60,000 nucleotides of DNA from Liolophura sinensis (GCF_032854445.1 NC_088295.1:39049385-39109384), one strand, 5' to 3'. Numbered from the stretch's first letter, positions 58,601 through 60,000 are shown. The notes: a model not told the origin generated them from the letters alone. A program made the numbers and translations.

Positions 58601-60000
58601 ATGTTGTTGTTGTAGGCTACATGCCCATGTTTAATATACTGACATCTTGTCTAAACTGACATTTTTATTCGGTTCCGAGTATGGTCGGTTTAAAGAGAGT
58701 CTACTGTATTAGTTGTGTTGGAGTTTCGCAAATAATTGAAACTAAGTTCAGAATAATACCACATGACAAGGCCATGTGAGTTGAAGACAGCTTTGCGATC
58801 CTGGGGTAACTATGTTATTTACACCAACAATTCGTGCTTCAATACTGCACACAAAGGCAGACTGTTCATGTATTTTACATCTGTAAATACATCTGTACTT
58901 GTATTTTAGCATAAAACAATAGACACGGGCTGATCAAATCTCACACTGACCTGTAGCTCTAACATAACAGCGACCAGTTTACGACCAAACGATAACGGCA
59001 GGTCACATCGCTTGTGAAGGATGGTTTCCAGCTCCTTACTGGGAATCTCATCAAAATGTAACTCGACAAAACGGTTACGAAATGCTCGAGATAAAATCTG
59101 AAATGGTAAGAATAGGTTTTCCCTGTTGACATCTGAAGTTTACAAGTTTAGTTCATGAAGAACTTGAAGATGAAGGCAAATTTTCACAGAAATTGGTGCA
59201 GTACTTGAGGAGTTGTGGGAACAAAATTGTGTCTATAAGTATAAATCTTTCAGTGCATTACATGCATGAAAGAACATCACTAAGAGGGGGAAATGCAAGT
59301 CCCTTTTCATGAACAGAAACAAAGCTCCAAGCAGCTTTCAGGTTTACACAACTTCTCAAAGCTGCAGCTCACCTTGCGACCTCCGTAGTGTCCTGGTGGA
59401 TTCTGGGTAGCAAATAGCATAAACTTGGGGTGAGCCCGCACAGTCTCCTGGATCTCTGGTATGAACAGCTCCCTGTTATCATCCAACAGCTGCCATGGCA
59501 AGCAAGAAACAAATTACTTTCATTTATTTATTTCTTTGACCAGGCAGGGGCCAAGGGGAACCCAAGATGGTCCACAGGTTGCTGGTAAACCTTACTATGT
59601 ACTGCCAGAGAGGCAAATATATTTTACGATGGTAAAATATAACACTGCTGTCTTAAGATAATCTACAACAGCTTCAACAAATGAGGTGCAATTCACTGAT
59701 CTCCAAGAGCAACAATGTTTTCTACAATCTGTAAGAAAATCACTTTCTGGTTCCCGAGAGAGAAATAAATCTTAACATTTTCCCCATGAGTGCTGATATT
59801 CATTAATCTTTACATTTATTTGACGGACATTTATTTAACTCAATACCAGTATGTAAATCGTAACCATATGGTGGTTACTAATTATCACAAATAACCAAGA
59901 TCTGAGCAGAATTAACATTAATGCAATAACTTTCAAAAATTTAAGCATGATTTAAGAAAACTAGCACTGCACTGACCCTGTTAAGGGCTTCAAGGACATC
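1510..60000 (-). CDS. MDN1: Midasin (AAA+ ribosome-assembly ATPase), central part, 29 exons
   Basis: Midasin (yeast Rea1) is a nuclear/nucleolar AAA+ mechanoenzyme of about 5,000-5,600 residues. It has six AAA modules on one chain, a long linker, an acidic region and a C-terminal MIDAS domain, and it pulls Ytm1 and Rsa4 type factors off pre-60S particles. The minus strand here shows, in family order, the end of module 3, all of modules 4, 5 and 6, and the first part of the linker. Key motifs seen are GDTGCGKTT, GSPGVGKTS and GRQSSGKTS (P-loops) and FLIDE, VVLDE and LLIDN (Walker B). Exons join at GT-AG introns with matching phase, except between exons 7 and 8. Introns are about 0.1-2 kb, apart from a few of ~3 kb and two giants of ~15 and ~20 kb. 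The start codon and the C-terminal half lie outside the window. The gene identity is secure; individual boundaries are read by eye. Modules are numbered by recalled family order. Confidence 0.96.
1668..1775 (-). mobile_element. SINE family B, degraded 3' fragment
   Basis: TTATTTCTTGGATTGGTGTT and GCCATACTCAAGAATTTTGC match the family tail; similarity fades after about 1740. It lies just upstream of midasin exon 29 in transcript order. Confidence 0.55.
1937..2540. repeat. 29-bp minisatellite, ~20 units
   Basis: The unit is close to CCACAGGTCCCCTATGTGAT followed by CACAGATTC, with the 8-base palindrome GTGATCAC in most units. Units vary at single positions; near 2290-2340 several are degraded. 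Confidence 0.95.
2541..3545. other. midasin intron; nothing recognised
   Basis: Unique sequence with a short A-run at 2812-2822 and a T-run near 3222. No coding exon or known repeat is seen. Confidence 0.5.
3546..3748 (-). mobile_element. SINE family B, 5'-truncated copy
   Basis: It starts at the AT-rich tail (TATTTATCTGATTGG) and runs through GGAGAGGAGCCAGCATGAGC. The tRNA head is mostly missing. Confidence 0.8.
4590..5060. other. complex intronic block, candidate conserved non-coding element
   Basis: A higher-GC, non-repetitive stretch in AT-rich intron, including GGGGCATGTCACAACC at 4804-4819. No open frame or splice pattern makes it an exon. The rest of 3749-7339 is plain intron apart from 6000-6410. 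Confidence 0.35.
6000..6410. other. complex intronic block, candidate conserved non-coding element
   Basis: Balanced-composition, non-repetitive sequence around CCTTACCCATAATCAGGGTC and CTATCAGCTTTGACAATGGC. No coding frame is seen. Confidence 0.33.
7340..8905. repeat. 37-bp minisatellite, ~40 units, 1.57 kb
   Basis: The unit is close to GACAGATGAAGGACTAAGCA then GGTCATTTTGTTATCTT. From about 7985 to 8280 three-unit blocks of ~111 bp repeat almost exactly, showing higher-order expansion. There is no coding frame. Confidence 0.95.
9395..9750. other. complex intronic block, candidate conserved non-coding element
   Basis: Starts at CCATTAGGGAGCTGTAGCGC. GCGCCCTAATG follows and is the reverse complement of part of CATTAGGGAGCTGTAGCGC, so a small hairpin is possible. 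Higher GC, no frame, no known repeat. Confidence 0.33.
9930..10086 (-). mobile_element. SINE family B, truncated copy
   Basis: Tail and middle only: TTGATTGGTGTTTTATG through CACGTACGGCCCGAGAGGAA. The 61-codon open frame here is a repeat artefact. Confidence 0.8.
10565..10705. repeat. direct duplication of ~50 bp
   Basis: GGTCGTATGATTCGGGTGCT...GGACACATGAGGT and GGCCGTGTGGATCAGGTGCT...GGACACATGAGGT lie about 75 bases apart. Confidence 0.7.
11468..11520 (+). repeat. short dispersed repeat F, copy 1
   Basis: CAATACTGATTGGCTGAAC then GGATTATACCTAGGCAAAG, matching 14840-14895 and 16380-16425 loosely. Confidence 0.5.
11634..11891 (+). mobile_element. SINE family B, full length, diverged
   Basis: The head GTGGCCTCTGTAGCCGAGGT and the central CTGCGGATGGTCGTGGGTTT are clear, and the tail is AAACAAATAAAT. 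The longer minus-strand open frames here are reverse readings of this repeat. Confidence 0.85.
12068..12119. repeat. perfect 18-bp inverted repeat with a 16-base loop
   Basis: CATTACTGATTTGTGATA at 12068-12085 is the exact reverse complement of 12102-12119. A strong hairpin is possible on either strand. No gene is linked to it. Confidence 0.9.
12839..14477 (+). mobile_element. Tc1-type DNA transposon, 1.64 kb, nearly complete
   Basis: Terminal inverted repeats of about 59 bases (12839-12897 and 14419-14477) start CAGTCAYGGAAAAAATTATT and are flanked by a TA on each side, the Tc1/mariner target site. A broken transposase lies between them. The element sits in the midasin intron between exons 28 and 29, with its transposase in the opposite direction to the gene. 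Confidence 0.95.
13162..14171 (+). pseudogene. Tc1 transposase with one frameshift
   Basis: The N-terminal part from the ATG at 13162 has a helix-turn-helix (GLSERQVAKKLKISKTAVH), a basic linker and the first catalytic Asp in LFSDESNF. Around 13835-13870 the frame shifts. The second Asp (QQDNAPCHT) and the catalytic Glu (SPDLNPIENLW) are in another frame, with 34 residues between them, so the triad is of DD34E type. The open frame from 13162 therefore stops at 13923 after junk residues. The intact TIRs and otherwise clean reading suggest fairly recent decay. Confidence 0.92.
14840..14895 (+). repeat. short dispersed repeat F, copy 2
   Basis: ATCGATGCTGATTGGCTGGC then GGGTTTCCTGGGTTAAACC. Confidence 0.55.
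14900..16250. other. midasin intron; nothing recognised
   Basis: Unique AT-rich sequence between the Tc1 element and exon 28. The minus-strand open frames at 15775-16020 and 16111-16350 show no protein features. Confidence 0.5.
16320..16515. repeat. short dispersed repeat F, three copies in both orientations
   Basis: GCTGATTGGCTGAAAGTGAA (16381-16400) is flanked by reversed copies at 16326-16352 (TTAGCTCAGGCTTGGCAACA, CCAATCAG) and 16470-16510 (TTCAGCTTAGACTTGCCC, GCCAATCAG). Neighbouring copies can pair as hairpins. They lie just beyond the donor of midasin exon 28. Confidence 0.6.
16553..16665 (-). CDS. MDN1: midasin exon 28: linker
   Basis: The exon reads LYLVQLLTRKKAVEDFWI then LSPKDRSPLGLSVIYHQ. 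The donor GTAAGT opens a ~15-kb intron holding the Tc1 element. Placement is by splice sites and phase plus weak similarity. Confidence 0.84.
17082..17226 (-). CDS. MDN1: midasin exon 27: linker
   Basis: The exon starts ECQQILGNEAHDPRWNPQ and ends LTLESLQN. DPRWN followed by a helix and a LLES-like end matches the midasin linker. Phases match both neighbours; the donor is GTAACT. Confidence 0.9.
17227..18289. other. midasin intron with a possible tRNA-like relic
   Basis: At 17388-17440 AGATGGTCTGTTCTGTAAGC and GGGTTCAATCC recall a tRNA-SINE head, but no cloverleaf can be drawn with confidence. The rest shows nothing. Confidence 0.35.
18290..19450. repeat. 44-bp minisatellite, ~26 units
   Basis: The unit is close to CACAGCTTTGGGAGCCAGAA then CCAACAGACAAATCCACACC and TTGT; some units lack the last 8 bases, giving 36-bp forms. 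Open frames of 60-100 codons across it are artefacts. It lies in the intron between midasin exons 27 and 26. Confidence 0.95.
19451..20450. other. midasin intron; nothing recognised
   Basis: AT-rich unique sequence between the 44-bp array and exon 26. Confidence 0.5.
20451..20773 (-). CDS. MDN1: midasin exon 26: linker
   Basis: This is the largest exon here (323 bases). It reads KERAMCNTTVEEIQETLSL, then SSWQLSLCWIKSFFQ, and ends IFLMKFNP. The WxLxxxW pattern fits the helical linker. I chose the GATAG acceptor over a nearby AAAG because only it restores phase with exon 25. Confidence 0.85.
21009..21223 (-). CDS. MDN1: midasin exon 25: start of linker
   Basis: The exon starts KVLQLVNRKFEALATD and ends HAWDKLNSIYSA. 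Conservation drops here, as it does in all midasins after the AAA ring. The exon is placed by reading frame, splice sites and phase. Confidence 0.87.
21470..21742 (-). CDS. MDN1: midasin exon 24: end of AAA6
   Basis: The exon starts GEGGCYDNLDVKTVLHGI and continues through a helical stretch to GLKMTATKK. The DNLDxKxxLHxxG block closes the ATPase ring part of midasin. The donor overlaps an A-run (AAAAAAA|GTGAGT). Confidence 0.93.
21892..22139 (-). mobile_element. SINE family B, near full length
   Basis: The element is reversed: tail ATTTATTTA at the left, head ending GAGCCTCAGAGGCCCC at the right. AGCTATTGT/C flanks both ends (21882-21891 and 22140-22149), a likely target duplication. It sits in the intron between midasin exons 24 and 23. 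Confidence 0.85.
22227..22311 (-). CDS. MDN1: midasin exon 23: AAA6 sensor 1
   Basis: The exon reads RLFLAMDPKYGEISRAMRNR then GVEIYILGE. FLxMDP is the module 6 sensor-1 string and ISRAMRNRG its arginine-finger block. It ends in phase 0 at donor GTTGGT. Confidence 0.96.
22499..22615 (-). CDS. MDN1: midasin exon 22: AAA6 after Walker B
   Basis: The exon starts SASVLDRLNALLEPNGVL and ends PVIKPHPNF. Its acceptor is preceded on the minus strand by an almost pure T run of about 28 bases (22621-22648), an unusually long polypyrimidine tract. Confidence 0.96.
23675..24318. repeat. 31-bp minisatellite, ~20 units
   Basis: The unit is close to TGCAATATTTCAATTTATCT then GCTCTACAAAG. The right part changes to a CTGTCTGCTCTACACAGTG variant. 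Because the units lack stops, three overlapping frames of up to 167 codons arise; none is a gene. Confidence 0.95.
24540..24711 (-). CDS. MDN1: midasin exon 21: AAA6 Walker B region
   Basis: The exon starts EVVRNRLTEIKKELVRL. After a basic stretch it reads GGTFEWVDSLLVRALHSGDW and ends LLIDNVNFC. The Walker B of module 6 has Asp-Asn, not Asp-Glu, as in the vertebrate protein I recall. This suggests the module binds but poorly hydrolyses ATP. Confidence 0.96.
25150..25251 (-). CDS. MDN1: midasin exon 20: AAA6 insertion, continued
   Basis: The exon reads LQSSSTAEQELMRGQVKQ then LIILVDTLEQLPAGS. This is low-conservation helical insert sequence. The call rests on position, GT-AG sites and phase agreement with both neighbours. 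Confidence 0.85.
25490..26300. repeat. ~130-160-bp tandem repeat, ~6 diverged units
   Basis: Units share TGACCTTGAAGAAAAAGGTC, then AAGGTTGCTGAAAATCAACA, then GGGTTCTTCCTCA. Units start near 25537, 25667, 25813, 25970, 26105 and 26265. In several units TGACCTTGA is followed by the reverse TCAAGGT, so each can form a small hairpin. Confidence 0.85.
26995..27157 (-). CDS. MDN1: midasin exon 19: helical insertion in AAA6
   Basis: The exon starts ADIGRHIDDVAEKVEAN and ends KYVTMATT. It follows GFEQ in frame across the 20-kb intron, where midasins carry a variable helical insertion between the P-loop and Walker B of module 6. It leaves after one base of a Gly codon. Confidence 0.87.
27268..27385 (-). 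mobile_element. SINE family B, very degraded fragment
   Basis: TGTTTAATGCCATACTCAAG and a later CAGAGCCCAGAGTAATCCA recall the family in order, with deletions. It lies close to the acceptor of midasin exon 19. Confidence 0.4.
28780..29345. other. complex intronic block, candidate conserved non-coding element
   Basis: Non-repetitive sequence with balanced composition and runs such as TTATTATGCGACGTTTTAAT. No coding frame. The remainder of 27386-34290 is ordinary intron with one SINE fragment and low-complexity runs. Confidence 0.35.
30187..30300 (-). mobile_element. SINE family B, 3' fragment
   Basis: TTTGATTGGTGTTTTATGCC through a degraded GGAGAAAACTTGGGAGAGC. The head is absent. Confidence 0.65.
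30590..30835. other. complex intronic block, candidate conserved non-coding element
   Basis: It contains GGGGCGTGTCACAACC at 30780-30795, one base different from GGGGCATGTCACAACC at 4804-4819. The 67-codon open frame here shows no family signal. Confidence 0.35.
34300..34510 (+). repeat. dispersed repeat D, copy 1
   Basis: TGTTTATTCAAGCATACTC, TCTGAAGGCATTATTCTGTA and AAGCCCTGAAATTGACCAGC recur with ~75-80% identity at 57715-57905. The 77-codon open frame here belongs to the repeat. Confidence 0.65.
34710..35290. other. complex intronic block, candidate conserved non-coding element
   Basis: The longest such stretch: 580 bases of non-repetitive, near 47% GC sequence in the intron that also holds the receptor. 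No exon is supported; frames are short and lack protein signal. Confidence 0.38.
35300..36899. other. midasin intron; nothing recognised
   Basis: Unique AT-rich sequence without known repeats. Short frames (60-95 codons) show no features. Confidence 0.5.
36900..37130 (+). repeat. dispersed repeat G, direct copy
   Basis: It contains CAGATTCTGAGAGTTCTAT, TTTGCTTGGAACATG, AAGTTTCAGCACCA, TTTGCCTCTAAAAATGCAC and GAAATTTTAGGTCA. The same blocks occur inverted at 41630-42180. Confidence 0.7.
37283..37380 (+). repeat. 98-bp element with inverted ends, copy 1
   Basis: It begins TTTTGTTTCAAA and ends TTTTTGAAACAAA, so the ends are inverted repeats of 10-11 bases. The middle contains GAGCTTGTTTACAACTC and CTCTTCCGATCTCAATCATC. 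It is almost identical to copies 2-5. Confidence 0.85.
38684..38781 (+). repeat. 98-bp element, copy 2
   Basis: Same order of blocks as copy 1, with scattered substitutions (TTTCGAATCAGACTTGCCAA; TTTACAGCTC). Confidence 0.85.
39489..39585 (+). repeat. 98-bp element, copy 3
   Basis: Nearly identical to copy 1 throughout. About 70 bases of upstream flank also match copy 1. Confidence 0.85.
39800..39915 (-). mobile_element. SINE family B, 3' fragment
   Basis: An ATTTATTTGATTT-rich tail, then ACTCAAGAATATTTCAGTTA and GGCAGGAAACTGTACAAAGC. The copy is degraded. Confidence 0.65.
40037..40156. repeat. (TAATA)n microsatellite, ~22 units
   Basis: Nearly perfect 5-bp repeats with one shortened unit near 40109 and decay at the right end. 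Confidence 0.98.
40350..40433. repeat. 28-bp tandem repeat, three units
   Basis: AAATGTCATCATAAAGGCTG then ACATAAAC, three times with almost no change, so the expansion is recent. Confidence 0.95.
40691..40785 (+). repeat. 98-bp element, copy 4
   Basis: TGTTTCAAATCAGAATTGTC through TCATTTTTGAAACAA, with a one-base deletion in GATCTCAATC. Confidence 0.85.
40863..41032 (-). mobile_element. SINE family A, truncated copy with internal deletion
   Basis: It shares the GGGTGAGTGAGTGCTTGGGG tail and the segment through GCCCGAGACATTATACT with the copy at 114-475. It lacks the central part and the tRNA head. Confidence 0.75.
41630..42180 (-). repeat. dispersed repeat G, inverted copy split by a SINE
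   Basis: The blocks of 36900-37130 appear reversed: TGACCTAAAATTTCAT and AGTGCATTTTTAGAGGCAAA to the left of the SINE, and TTCCAAGCAAGC and GACCTCTCAGAATCAGG to the right. The SINE at 41764-42040 entered this older copy. Confidence 0.7.
41764..42040 (+). mobile_element. tRNA-derived SINE, family B, full length with target duplication
   Basis: The head reads TGGCTCAGTTGGTTAGCGC (box A) with a box B-like GTGAGTCCAAGTCC near 41843-41856. A conserved middle around CTGCGGATGGTCGTGGGTTT and an AAATA-repeat tail follow. ATCCTATGTTCCA occurs on both sides (41751-41763 and 42039-42051), a 13-base target site duplication. The element interrupts an older repeat. The middle resembles the conserved domain shared by mollusc SINEs (MetaSINE type); I cannot confirm the family name. 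Confidence 0.88.
42535..42920. repeat. 34-bp minisatellite, ~11 units, upstream of the receptor
   Basis: The unit is close to GTAGCAGGACCACAGGCTGC then AATCTGTACTACAT, with the palindrome CTACATGTAG at each junction. It is related to the array at 43975-44225. Confidence 0.95.
42925..43974. other. sequence between the two 34-bp arrays; possible receptor upstream region
   Basis: Unique sequence in which the receptor's non-coding 5' exon and promoter could lie. I see no TATA box or exon I can support. The 105-codon frame at 42934-43251 has no recognisable features. Confidence 0.4.
43975..44225. repeat. 34-bp minisatellite, ~7 units, second block
   Basis: The unit is close to GTAGCAAGGACATAGGCTAC then AATTTGTACTACAT. 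Its length and about three quarters of positions match the array 1.05 kb to the left, so both come from one satellite. Confidence 0.95.
44300..44395 (+). repeat. 98-bp element, copy 5, just before the receptor exon
   Basis: TTTGTTTCAAATCAGAATTG through CGATCTCAATCATCAGTTTT. It ends about 50 bases before the receptor's acceptor site, inside the presumed 5' UTR intron. Confidence 0.85.
44430..44444 (+). promoter_or_regulatory. likely 3' splice acceptor in the receptor 5' UTR
   Basis: A pyrimidine-rich run ending TTTCTTTCAG lies 42 bases before the receptor ATG. It suggests that one or more non-coding 5' exons lie upstream, so the promoter is not next to the coding exon. I could not identify the upstream exon. 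Confidence 0.55.
44487..45713 (+). CDS. orphan class-A-like G-protein-coupled receptor, 408 aa, nested in midasin intron
   Basis: This is one intact exon of 408 codons with seven hydrophobic segments at about residues 22-45, 53-76, 86-110, 127-149, 172-198, 256-277 and 290-311. Class-A landmarks seen are GN (34-35) in TM1, D63 in TM2, the C86-C163 disulphide pair and W137 in TM4. Three switch motifs are altered: NEE (110-112) replaces DRY, FWYP (268-271) replaces CWxP, and QPVITPVF replaces NPxxY. An N-terminal NKT sequon, a long third inner loop with DSDDD, and a ~95-residue Ser/Thr-rich tail fit a plasma-membrane receptor. The start is the first ATG, with an A at -3. The gene lies inside the intron between midasin exons 18 and 19, on the other strand. 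I do not recognise the subfamily or ligand. Confidence 0.9.
   Translation: MNNKTTMLLSMPAPNSHKIEAGLMFTMAAVGGVGNLFIVMAILCCQKFRSSVTAFLCHHSMLDFLKAIYCVPFGYSLLHGREPNHCNLIGASYIVIVTTSAYNLLGLIVNEEYQLTDYGPKRQSNYCCVLFGVFMIWFSSVLLNLGVAFIPGNPEYNYDIGNCIFTYGIPNNFVLHVLWMVLMTAAILLAYLCSFILYRKIVRRSRGHKWAYIHRSVSREINSTSGSTESINNADSDDDVLQPRKCYAHLHLRRVIIMASLITAFVVFWYPVFILTLADPKYRGPKKLYQALTILAWSQPVITPVFSILILHDIGCIHHMSRDVYVNEIPLHTTNDTIEQPTGHLTFSWNAADNVIFNEHFVSENQPNIVLPPRLATAENSSLGTPTSSMTGRRPSSLDYRPSTASIN
45714..46115 (+). other. probable receptor 3' UTR with polyadenylation signals
   Basis: The sequence after the stop has no coding signal. An ATTAAA at 45765-45770 and a canonical AATAAA at 46091-46096 are candidate poly(A) signals. 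The second gives a 3' UTR of about 400 bases and is the better candidate. Confidence 0.5.
46865..47025 (-). mobile_element. SINE family B, truncated copy
   Basis: Tail TTATTTATTTGATTGGTG through GGCAGACCTTTCTATGTACG. It lies about 80 bases from the donor of midasin exon 18. Confidence 0.78.
47107..47235 (-). CDS. MDN1: midasin exon 18: AAA6 P-loop
   Basis: These 43 codons start VGRQSSGKTSLVMLLSQL (Walker A of module 6). They continue AMNSGMDTTELLGGFEQ, the diagnostic MDTTELLGGFEQ string. The donor GTAAGT opens the ~20-kb intron that contains the nested receptor gene. Confidence 0.97.
47440..48130. mobile_element. foldback element with ~200-bp inverted arms
   Basis: The left arm (about 47445-47680) and right arm (about 47915-48125) are reverse complements at roughly 85%. 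Shared strings include TAGGGCTGTGATTG at the outer ends, GTACTTCCCTTGCTGGATT, GTCTGTCCGTAGTCACAGTC and CACACAAGCATGAAA. About 230 bases of unrelated sequence form the loop. No transposase is present. The element lies in the intron between midasin exons 18 and 17. Two small open frames inside it are not genes. Confidence 0.85.
48283..48516 (-). CDS. MDN1: midasin exon 17: AAA5-AAA6 connector
   Basis: The exon starts VLQLYQATCAELPAPYSP and ends LESLMKCVEMKWMAIL. Known midasins have a matching LESxMKCVxMxWMxIL just before the P-loop of module 6. The exon is phase 0 at both ends. Confidence 0.94.
48615..48691 (+). repeat. 98-bp element, copy 6, shortened
   Basis: TGTTTCAAATCAGACAAGTC, a central deletion, then TCTCAATCATCATTTTAG. 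It lies in the intron between midasin exons 17 and 16. Confidence 0.7.
48801..48881 (-). CDS. MDN1: midasin exon 16: short AAA5 lid exon
   Basis: These 27 codons start VPVALDIGQFVNLLYG and end DRMRTDADKAK, matching the conserved LxYxxRMRTxxDK block. The exon is phase 0 at both ends, with donor GTAAGC. Confidence 0.93.
49273..49380 (-). CDS. MDN1: midasin exon 15: AAA5 lid
   Basis: These 36 codons include NWGQRGAPWEFNLRDIFRW, the WGxxGGPWEFNLRDLFRW lid motif of module 5. The exon ends LLVHDQ at a GTAGGG donor, phase 0. Confidence 0.96.
49736..49843 (-). CDS. MDN1: midasin exon 14: AAA5 after the arginine finger
   Basis: These 36 codons start VYIEPLSRTDLLFITS and end LLSQMVEFNSQ. They match the place where known midasins read VDPLT followed by a helix and a short FNNQ-like end. 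The exon is phase 0 at both ends. Confidence 0.92.
50255..50452 (-). CDS. MDN1: midasin exon 13: AAA5 sensor 1 and arginine-finger block
   Basis: The exon starts LNLASQSVLEGLNACLDH, continues PELGRTFRIQHEKTRIF with sensor-1 ACQNP, and ends GLPRSFLNRFTQ. The exon is phase 0 at both ends. It is among the best-conserved stretches in the window. Confidence 0.97.
50855..50977 (-). CDS. MDN1: midasin exon 12: AAA5 up to Walker B
   Basis: These 41 codons start DVTDLFGADLPVEG and pass FAWRDGPLLRALKEG. They end WVVLDE, so the intron falls directly after the Walker-B Asp-Glu pair. The exon is phase 0 at both ends, with donor GTCAGT. Confidence 0.97.
51245..51580. repeat. 56-bp minisatellite, ~6 units
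   Basis: The unit is close to GACTGCCTGGTGTAAACCAC then TGACTTTCCATTGGTGGAAG and ACAACCATGGAGGCAG. Units are ~95% alike. Minus-strand frames of up to 156 codons over it are artefacts. It lies in the intron between midasin exons 12 and 11. Confidence 0.95.
51830..52180. repeat. two diverged copies of a ~170-bp dispersed repeat
   Basis: GGTTACCATGACAACC ... AACAGTTGGAGTTGTAGCC and CGGAAACAAA at 51878-51970 recur as GGTTACCATGACCACC ... AACTGTTGGAGTTATAGCC and TGGAAACAAA at 52014-52139. Confidence 0.7.
52225..52430 (-). CDS. MDN1: midasin exon 11: AAA5 P-loop
   Basis: The exon reads DVCCEAEIHFTLLAPT, then RPLLLEGSPGVGKTSLV (Walker A of module 5). It ends IRINLSEQT in phase 0 with donor GTATGT. 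GSPGVGKTS and RINLSEQTD are hallmark midasin strings. Confidence 0.97.
52431..53244. other. midasin intron 10-11; nothing recognised
   Basis: Plain AT-rich intron with no repeat or exon seen. The other unlisted midasin introns over 300 bases (57043-57347, 53811-54371, 58532-58950, 49844-50254, 50453-50854) likewise show nothing. Confidence 0.5.
53245..53451 (-). CDS. MDN1: midasin exon 10: AAA4-AAA5 connector
   Basis: The exon starts VTNRGSAQALESARQ and continues CLGYLIDQVN to SIPPFSIPKG. In midasins this helical connector precedes module 5. Phases match both neighbours; the donor is GTTTGT. Confidence 0.93.
53638..53810 (-). CDS. MDN1: midasin exon 9: AAA4 lid
   Basis: The exon reads CTVSIRDYLSWVNFMNE, the SIRDxLSWVNFMN lid motif of module 4. 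It continues to GACLVFLDGLGSG. It starts with the last base of an Arg codon and ends after one base of a Gly codon, consistent with both neighbours. Confidence 0.95.
54372..54568 (-). CDS. MDN1: midasin exon 8: AAA4 arginine-finger block
   Basis: The exon starts LSPALRNRFTELWCPQ, the signature after sensor 1 in module 4. It continues SGREDLISIIEHNL and ends VNWFTSKDFGK. The acceptor CAG is followed at once by CTG (Leu). A 20-bp tandem array begins only about 35 bases upstream of this splice site. The donor is GTAGTC. Confidence 0.95.
54605..55110. repeat. 20-bp minisatellite, ~25 units, beside a midasin acceptor
   Basis: The unit is CAATACATGTATCATCAAGG with the perfect 10-base palindrome ATACATGTAT in most units. 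The array starts about 35 bases upstream (in transcript order) of the exon 8 acceptor. All three forward frames are open for 136-195 codons by chance of unit composition. Confidence 0.97.
56020..56105 (-). mobile_element. SINE family A, tail fragment
   Basis: Only the 3' part is present: GGGTGAGTGAGTGAGTGATT and then AACAATTTTTCAGTCATATG, matching positions 114-185. It lies in the intron between midasin exons 7 and 8. Confidence 0.75.
56190..56458 (-). CDS. MDN1: midasin exon 7: AAA4 Walker B and sensor 1, with apparent 1-base loss
   Basis: The exon reads RDDKRLFEWVDGPLVLA, then the Walker B FLIDEISLADDSVLERLN, then sensor 1 FATMNPGGDYG. Its 269 bases leave two extra bases before the GTAAGT donor, while exon 8 starts in phase 0. 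The expected end is GKKE followed by LSPALRNRF. The sequence here reads as if one A were missing from the A-run after GG near 56196-56201. Either this allele is broken or the assembly has a homopolymer error; the rest of the exon is normal. Confidence 0.93.
56913..57042 (-). CDS. MDN1: midasin exon 6: AAA4 P-loop second half
   Basis: The exon starts CGKTTVCQFLAALQSS, completing the module 4 Walker A. It then reads NCHMHSESADFLGGLRPV, where midasins have a conserved ETSDFLGG-like block. The exon ends in phase 0 at donor GTTTGT. Confidence 0.95.
57348..57627 (-). CDS. MDN1: midasin exon 5: AAA3-AAA4 link and start of AAA4 P-loop
   Basis: The exon starts YMLLAGRVRK and runs through a helical segment to MRRLAVLVGQAVRYKEP. 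It ends VLLVGDTG, the first half of the Walker A of module 4. The intron therefore splits the P-loop (GDTG, then CGKTT). The donor is GTAAGG and the exon leaves after two bases of a codon. Confidence 0.96.
57715..57905 (+). repeat. dispersed repeat D, copy 2
   Basis: Same blocks as 34300-34510 (TTGTTTATTCATGCATATTC; TCTGAAGGCATTACTCTGTA). It lies in the intron between midasin exons 4 and 5. Confidence 0.65.
58384..58531 (-). CDS. MDN1: midasin exon 4: end of AAA3 helical lid
   Basis: The exon starts VRRRGSSVFAGKQGFMTL and continues RDLFRWASRY to ADH. The GxITLRDLFRW-type block is conserved in the helical lid of midasin modules. It enters in phase 0 and leaves after the first base of a Gly codon, with donor GTGGGT. 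Confidence 0.95.
58951..59097 (-). CDS. MDN1: midasin exon 3: AAA3 arginine-finger/sensor-2 region
   Basis: These 49 codons start ILSRAFRNRFVELHFDE. The SRAFRNRF signature follows sensor 1 in each midasin module. A helical stretch around ELETILHKRCDLP comes next. The exon is phase 0 at both ends, with donor GTCAGT. Confidence 0.95.
59373..59489 (-). CDS. MDN1: midasin exon 2: AAA3 sensor-1 region
   Basis: These 39 codons start LLDDNRELFIPE and include FMLFATQNPPGHYGGRK, the sensor-1 strand and following loop of AAA module 3. The acceptor is CAG and the donor GTGAGC, both phase 0. DVLEALNR from the previous exon joins directly to LLDDNREL, as in known midasins. Confidence 0.95.
59515..59625 (-). 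mobile_element. SINE family B, very degraded fragment
   Basis: TTTATTTATTTCTTTGACC, then GGTCCACAGGTTGCTGGTAA and GCCAGAGAGGCAA match the family order with a deletion. It lies in the intron between midasin exons 1 and 2. Confidence 0.5.
59977..60000 (-). CDS. MDN1: midasin exon 1 of window (partial, runs off the edge)
   Basis: The last eight codons read DVLEALNR, the stretch just after the Walker B of AAA module 3 in midasin. The exon ends at a GTCAGT donor in phase 0. The Walker B itself must lie beyond position 60000. Confidence 0.9.

Overview
This window is eukaryotic, AT-rich, intron-rich genomic DNA from an invertebrate. It is probably a lophotrochozoan, most likely a mollusc. That inference rests on the tRNA-derived SINEs (the commonest family resembles SINEs I know from bivalve and gastropod genomes), a Tc1-type transposon, many minisatellites and long introns. 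I cannot name the species from the sequence.

Most of the window is the middle of one very large gene on the minus strand, midasin (MDN1, yeast Rea1). This is the dynein-like AAA+ ATPase that strips assembly factors from pre-60S ribosomes. I place 29 consecutive exons from 60000 down to 1510, about 4.7 kb of coding sequence or roughly 1,570 residues. They run from the Walker-B/sensor part of the third AAA module, through modules four, five and six (P-loops at exons 5/6, 11 and 18), into the start of the long linker. Both ends of the gene lie outside the window. All introns are GT-AG, and exon phases agree at every junction but one: exon 7 (56190-56458) appears to be one base short, which shifts the frame.

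One gene is nested in the ~20-kb intron between exons 18 and 19, on the opposite strand. It is a seven-transmembrane, class-A-like receptor of 408 residues (44487-45713). Its coding part is one exon with a splice acceptor 42 bases upstream, and the DRY, CWxP and NPxxY motifs are all altered. I did not recognise its subfamily.

The rest is intron. It holds a 1.64-kb Tc1/mariner element with good inverted repeats but a frameshifted transposase (12839-14477). There are about eleven pieces of one tRNA-SINE family and three of a second. A foldback element with ~200-bp arms lies at 47440-48130. A 98-bp element with inverted ends occurs in six copies, all in one orientation, between 37.2 and 48.7 kb. 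There are about ten minisatellite arrays with units of 20 to ~160 bp, several built around 8-10 base palindromes. Non-repetitive intronic blocks near 4.6-5.1, 6.0-6.4, 9.4-9.75, 28.8-29.35, 30.6-30.8 and 34.7-35.3 kb look compositionally complex and are candidates for conserved non-coding elements. I found no CRISPR, operon or prokaryotic feature, no rRNA and no functional tRNA gene.
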